A program made the translations under genes and the position numbers. A stretch of DNA of 64,000 nucleotides, from contig JAOTRT010000007.1 in the NCBI GenBank assembly GCA_030247725.1, positions 124,001-188,000 on the forward strand. The letters are read 5' to 3'. This document shows, in pieces, positions 62,078-64,000 of this stretch (positions are counted from its first letter, which is position 1; the number at the start of each line of letters is the position of its first letter). The notes under the pieces are model-generated. The model was not told where the DNA came from. It made no database searches and saw only the letters and a list, made by a program, of their open reading frames with translations. Source of the DNA: Candidatus Nitricoxidireducens bremensis. Lineage in GTDB: Bacteria > Pseudomonadota > Gammaproteobacteria > Burkholderiales > Rhodocyclaceae.

Positions 62078-63076
62078 TCAGCGACCGGCCCGATCCAGGG
62101 GACTGACCACGCCACGCCCACCCCGATTCAGCACATGGGTGTAGATCATGGTCGTGGACACATCCGAATGGCCCAACAGCTCCTGCACCGTGCGGATGTC
62201 GTAGCCCGACTCCAGCAGGTGGGTGGCGAAACTGTGGCGCAGCGTATGCGGCGTCGCCGGCTTGGTCAGCCCGGCGTCGCGCACCGCCTGCTTCAGCGCC
62301 CGCTGCACCGCCTGGTCCTGCAAGTGGTGGCGACGCACAGCCCCGGAGCGCGGATCGACCGAGAGCCCGGCAGAGGGAAAAACAAACTGCCAGCCCCATT
62401 CCCGCGCCGCATCGGGATACTTGCGCGCCAACGCATAGGGCAGGTAAACCTCCCCGCCGCCGCCCGCCAAGTCGCGGTCGTGCAACGCCCGCACCCTGGA
62501 CAAGTGCTCCGCCAACGGCACCGACACCGTTGCCGGCAGCATCGTCACGCGATCCTTGAAGCCCTTGCCGTCCCGCACGAGAATTTCACCCCGGTCGAAA
62601 TCCACGTCCTTCGCCCGCAAACGCAGGCACTCCATCAGGCGCATCCCAGTCCCATAGAGCAAACTGGCAATCAACCAGTGCGTGCCGTGCAACCGTCCCA
62701 GCACGGCATGGACCTCGGCGAACGACAGCACCACCGGCAAACGCTTCGGCGCCTTGGCCCGCTCCACCTTATCCAGCCAGGGCAGTTCAACACCGAGCAC
62801 CTCCCGATAGAGGAACAGCAAGGCGCTCTTCGCCTGGTTCTGCGTAGACGCCGCCACCCGGCCCACGACAGCCAAATGGGTCAGAAACGCCTCCACATCC
62901 GACGCCCCCAAGTCCCGCGGGTGCCGCTTGTCAAAATGCCGGATAAATCGTTTAATCCAATCCACATACACCTGCTCGGTACGCAGACTGTAGTGCTTCA
63001 GACGAATCTTCCCCCGCACCTGAGCCAACAACCGCGGCGAAGATGCAGCCTCCCGAGACGCCGTAATCGAATCCAT
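62078..63076 (-). CDS. intI: Integron integrase IntI
   Basis: A 332-residue tyrosine recombinase. Catalytic residues: Arg in [17 protein letters not shown], His-Arg in [17 protein letters not shown], His in LLGHSDVST and Tyr in [10 protein letters not shown]. The IntI-specific insertion [20 protein letters not shown], present only in integron integrases, lies between the Arg and His motifs. It is transcribed away from the cassette genes, as in classical integrons. The ATG at 63076 has no strong Shine-Dalgarno. It appears full length. Confidence 0.96.
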   Translation of the reverse strand: MDSITASREAASSPRLLAQVRGKIRLKHYSLRTEQVYVDWIKRFIRHFDKRHPRDLGASDVEAFLTHLAVVGRVAASTQNQAKSALLFLYREVLGVELPWLDKVERAKAPKRLPVVLSFAEVHAVLGRLHGTHWLIASLLYGTGMRLMECLRLRAKDVDFDRGEILVRDGKGFKDRVTMLPATVSVPLAEHLSRVRALHDRDLAGGGGEVYLPYALARKYPDAAREWGWQFVFPSAGLSVDPRSGAVRRHHLQDQAVQRALKQAVRDAGLTKPATPHTLRHSFATHLLESGYDIRTVQELLGHSDVSTTMIYTHVLNRGGRGVVSPLDRAGR

Positions 63077-63107
63077 TTTTTAGGCTCCACTAAAACGGAC
63101 CAAGTCA

Positions 63108-63136
63108 TTGATGATTAACAGCCTAGCACAGATACT
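63108..63136 (+). promoter_or_regulatory. Possible cassette promoter (Pc)
   Basis: TTGATG (63108-63113), 17-nt spacer, GATACT (63131-63136) on the plus strand, pointing into the cassettes. Each hexamer matches four of six consensus bases. The -10 overlaps the LexA-like box. Confidence 0.45.
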
Positions 63137-63152
63137 GTTTTTTTATACATCA
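63133..63152. promoter_or_regulatory. LexA-like SOS box
   Basis: TACTGT-TTTTTTAT-ACATCA has the CTGT-N8-ACAG geometry with one mismatch in the second half (ACAT). It is about 60 nt upstream of intI. TATAAA on the minus strand within it may be the intI -10. LexA control of integron integrases is established in other bacteria. Confidence 0.6.
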
Positions 63153-63157
63153 TCTAT

Positions 63158-63175
63158 GACGGATAATTTTCCGTC
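63158..63175. promoter_or_regulatory. Perfect hairpin in the attI region
   Basis: GACGGA-TAATTT-TCCGTC is a perfect 6-bp dyad between the SOS box and the recombination point. It may be a protein site or a folded single-stranded element; role unknown. Confidence 0.35.
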
Positions 63176-63189
63176 TTATTAGGCGCCAC

Positions 63190-63203
63190 ACTTAACGTTA
63201 GCG
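63190..63203 (+). other. attI recombination site core
   Basis: ACTTAACGTTAGCG holds GTTAGCG (63197-63203), which resembles the core GTTRRRY except at the sixth base. Its complement CGCTAAC recurs at 63960 as the start of a likely attC. It lies between intI and the first cassette gene, so the crossover would fall after the G at 63197. Confidence 0.55.
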
Positions 63204-63209
63204 CAAATC

Positions 63210-63680
63210 ATGCACGATGATCCGACACTGACAACACCTATTGGCCTTGCGCGGTATTCCCATGATTTTTTTGATTCATCACGCGCTGTTGATGCTCACT
63301 ACGGCAAGAAAGACGGCTTTGACATCGTTTCGCCAATGCCTGCGCTGTATCTCATCGGGCATTCTGTTGAGTTGGCTTTTAAGTCCTATTTGCTCCATCG
63401 CGGAATAACTCTTCGCGAACTTCGATCCAAGAAATTCGGCCACAACCTTCATTTCTGTCAAAGAAAGTCAAAGGAACTTGGCCTTTCGGCTTTGGTTAAG
63501 TTTCACCCAGCCGAAGAAGGCGCAGTCGAGTTGCTCAACACTTTGTACTCAACCAAGCAACTCAATTACATCGTAACGGGAATTAAGTACATCCCAACAT
63601 TTGGCTTACTGGAGTCATTTACCATCAAACTCATTCGCGCCGTTTCTGCCGAGGTTGGTTACAAGGATTTCAACCGCTAA
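63210..63680 (+). CDS. Integron cassette protein, HEPN-like
   Basis: A 156-residue protein starting 13 nt after the attI crossover. The pattern YLIGHSVELAFKSYLLHRGI then RSKKFGHNLHFC resembles HEPN-domain proteins; RSKKFGH fits the R-X4-6-H HEPN motif. HEPN proteins are often RNases in toxin or defence systems. Base composition is clearly more A+T-rich than the chromosome. No Shine-Dalgarno is seen, common for first cassette genes. Function is not established. Confidence 0.72.
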   Translation: MHDDPTLTTPIGLARYSHDFFDSSRAVDAHYGKKDGFDIVSPMPALYLIGHSVELAFKSYLLHRGITLRELRSKKFGHNLHFCQRKSKELGLSALVKFHPAEEGAVELLNTLYSTKQLNYIVTGIKYIPTFGLLESFTIKLIRAVSAEVGYKDFNR

Positions 63681-63708
63681 TATTTCCCCACACCACAGGA
63701 GGTTACAC

Positions 63709-63915
63709 ATGTCACTGAAATTCACGCGCCACGCGCGCATCGCCATCGGTATCGCCATTGCAGTTACTGCTCTCAGCGCTTTCGCCGCGCAGACCTGCAT
63801 CATCGACAACTTGAGAATGATATGGACAGGCGATACCGTCGTCGAAGGTGGAAAAATTTTGTATGTCGTCGAGTGCCCCCAAGGCCACAAGGCCTTGGCA
63901 CTAAGCCCGAACTGA
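63709..63915 (+). CDS. Small secreted cassette protein
   Basis: A 68-residue protein with a signal peptide (IAIGIAIAVTALSAFA-AQT) and a short mature part of about 40 residues holding two Cys (QTCII, VVECPQG), which could form a disulfide. AGGAGG lies 6 nt before the ATG. There is only 28 nt and no attC-like sequence between it and the HEPN-like gene, so the two genes may share one cassette. Unknown function. Confidence 0.65.
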   Translation: MSLKFTRHARIAIGIAIAVTALSAFAAQTCIIDNLRMIWTGDTVVEGGKILYVVECPQGHKALALSPN

Positions 63916-63959
63916 TCCGGGGCGCATCACTCGGTTTGCAACTGCCGTGCCTATATTGG

Positions 63960-64000
63960 CGCTAACCCGGCAGTCCACACGGACGCTGCGCGATAAAGCC
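63960..64000 (+). other. Left part of an attC site (cut by window edge)
   Basis: CGCTAAC (63960-63966) mirrors the attI core GTTAGCG. The following CCGGCAGTCCACACGGACGC could be the folded L-box arm; the matching right half would be past the window. Its spacing after the last cassette ORF (45 nt) fits a cassette end. Confidence 0.5.

Noticed and set aside
62078..63076. Tyrosine recombinase considered as a phage or ICE integrase
   Set aside because: It carries the integron-specific insertion and lies next to attI-like and cassette sequences, not at a tRNA gene or beside phage genes.

Overview
The window is G+C-rich (visibly well above 60%), densely packed and chromosomal. Gene content points to a betaproteobacterium, most likely a Rhodocyclales relative (Azoarcus/Thauera/Sterolibacterium type). 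Reasons are the pyrG-kdsA-eno-ftsB order, a DsrO/NrfD/multihaem cytochrome respiratory cluster, two MASE3 sensor kinases, YaeQ, SlyX, and a riboswitch-controlled gcvTHP operon. Taxonomy is inferred from gene families only.

Layout. 1-4773 (minus strand): a tight housekeeping run of an alpha/beta hydrolase, an Rnm-type PHP nuclease, YciO, a site-2 protease, trpS, a PaaI-type thioesterase and the start of a further gene. 4919-8992 (plus): an anaerobic-type membrane electron-transfer cluster (four-cluster ferredoxin, NrfD-like quinol subunit, tetrahaem cytochrome with one CX3CH motif, an unknown Cys/His protein, a divergent hemerythrin) behind an FNR-like dyad. 8993-11899: an accessory stretch with an outer-membrane beta-barrel, a DUF4214-type secreted protein and a TPR protein. 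12001-20987: a glycine locus with a tandem glycine riboswitch and terminator, gcvT-gcvH-gcvP, a sensor kinase and response regulator, a GcvR-like ACT protein and an orphan lipoyl-domain protein. Pyruvate carboxylase converges on it (20989-24444).

24678-48520 is mostly housekeeping: ettA, rlhA, slyX, a metallo-hydrolase, an rRNA methyltransferase, a cNMP-GGDEF-EAL phosphodiesterase, truC, rbgA, an HDOD protein, flavoprotein and mutarotase genes, a DEAD-box helicase with a 33-bp tandem-repeat tail, a SagB-like oxidoreductase, yaeQ, a diguanylate cyclase, a gamma-carbonic anhydrase and dtd. 48531-53623 (minus) is the operon pyrG-mntA-hepT-kdsA-DUF1330-eno-ftsB, in which a HEPN/MNT toxin-antitoxin pair sits with 4-nt overlaps between essential genes.

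53731-58946 holds a large hybrid kinase, an isochorismatase-type hydrolase, and a DsrC-like protein paired with a ferredoxin-NADP reductase under a palindrome-bearing promoter. 58953-64000 is the start of a chromosomal integron: intI (minus) followed by dnaE2 (minus), with a LexA-like box, a possible cassette promoter and attI between intI and the first cassette genes (a HEPN-like protein and a small secreted protein). The window ends inside what looks like an attC site. The most unusual elements are the intI-dnaE2 pairing, the toxin-antitoxin pair built into the pyrG operon, and several redox proteins with altered ligand or catalytic residues.
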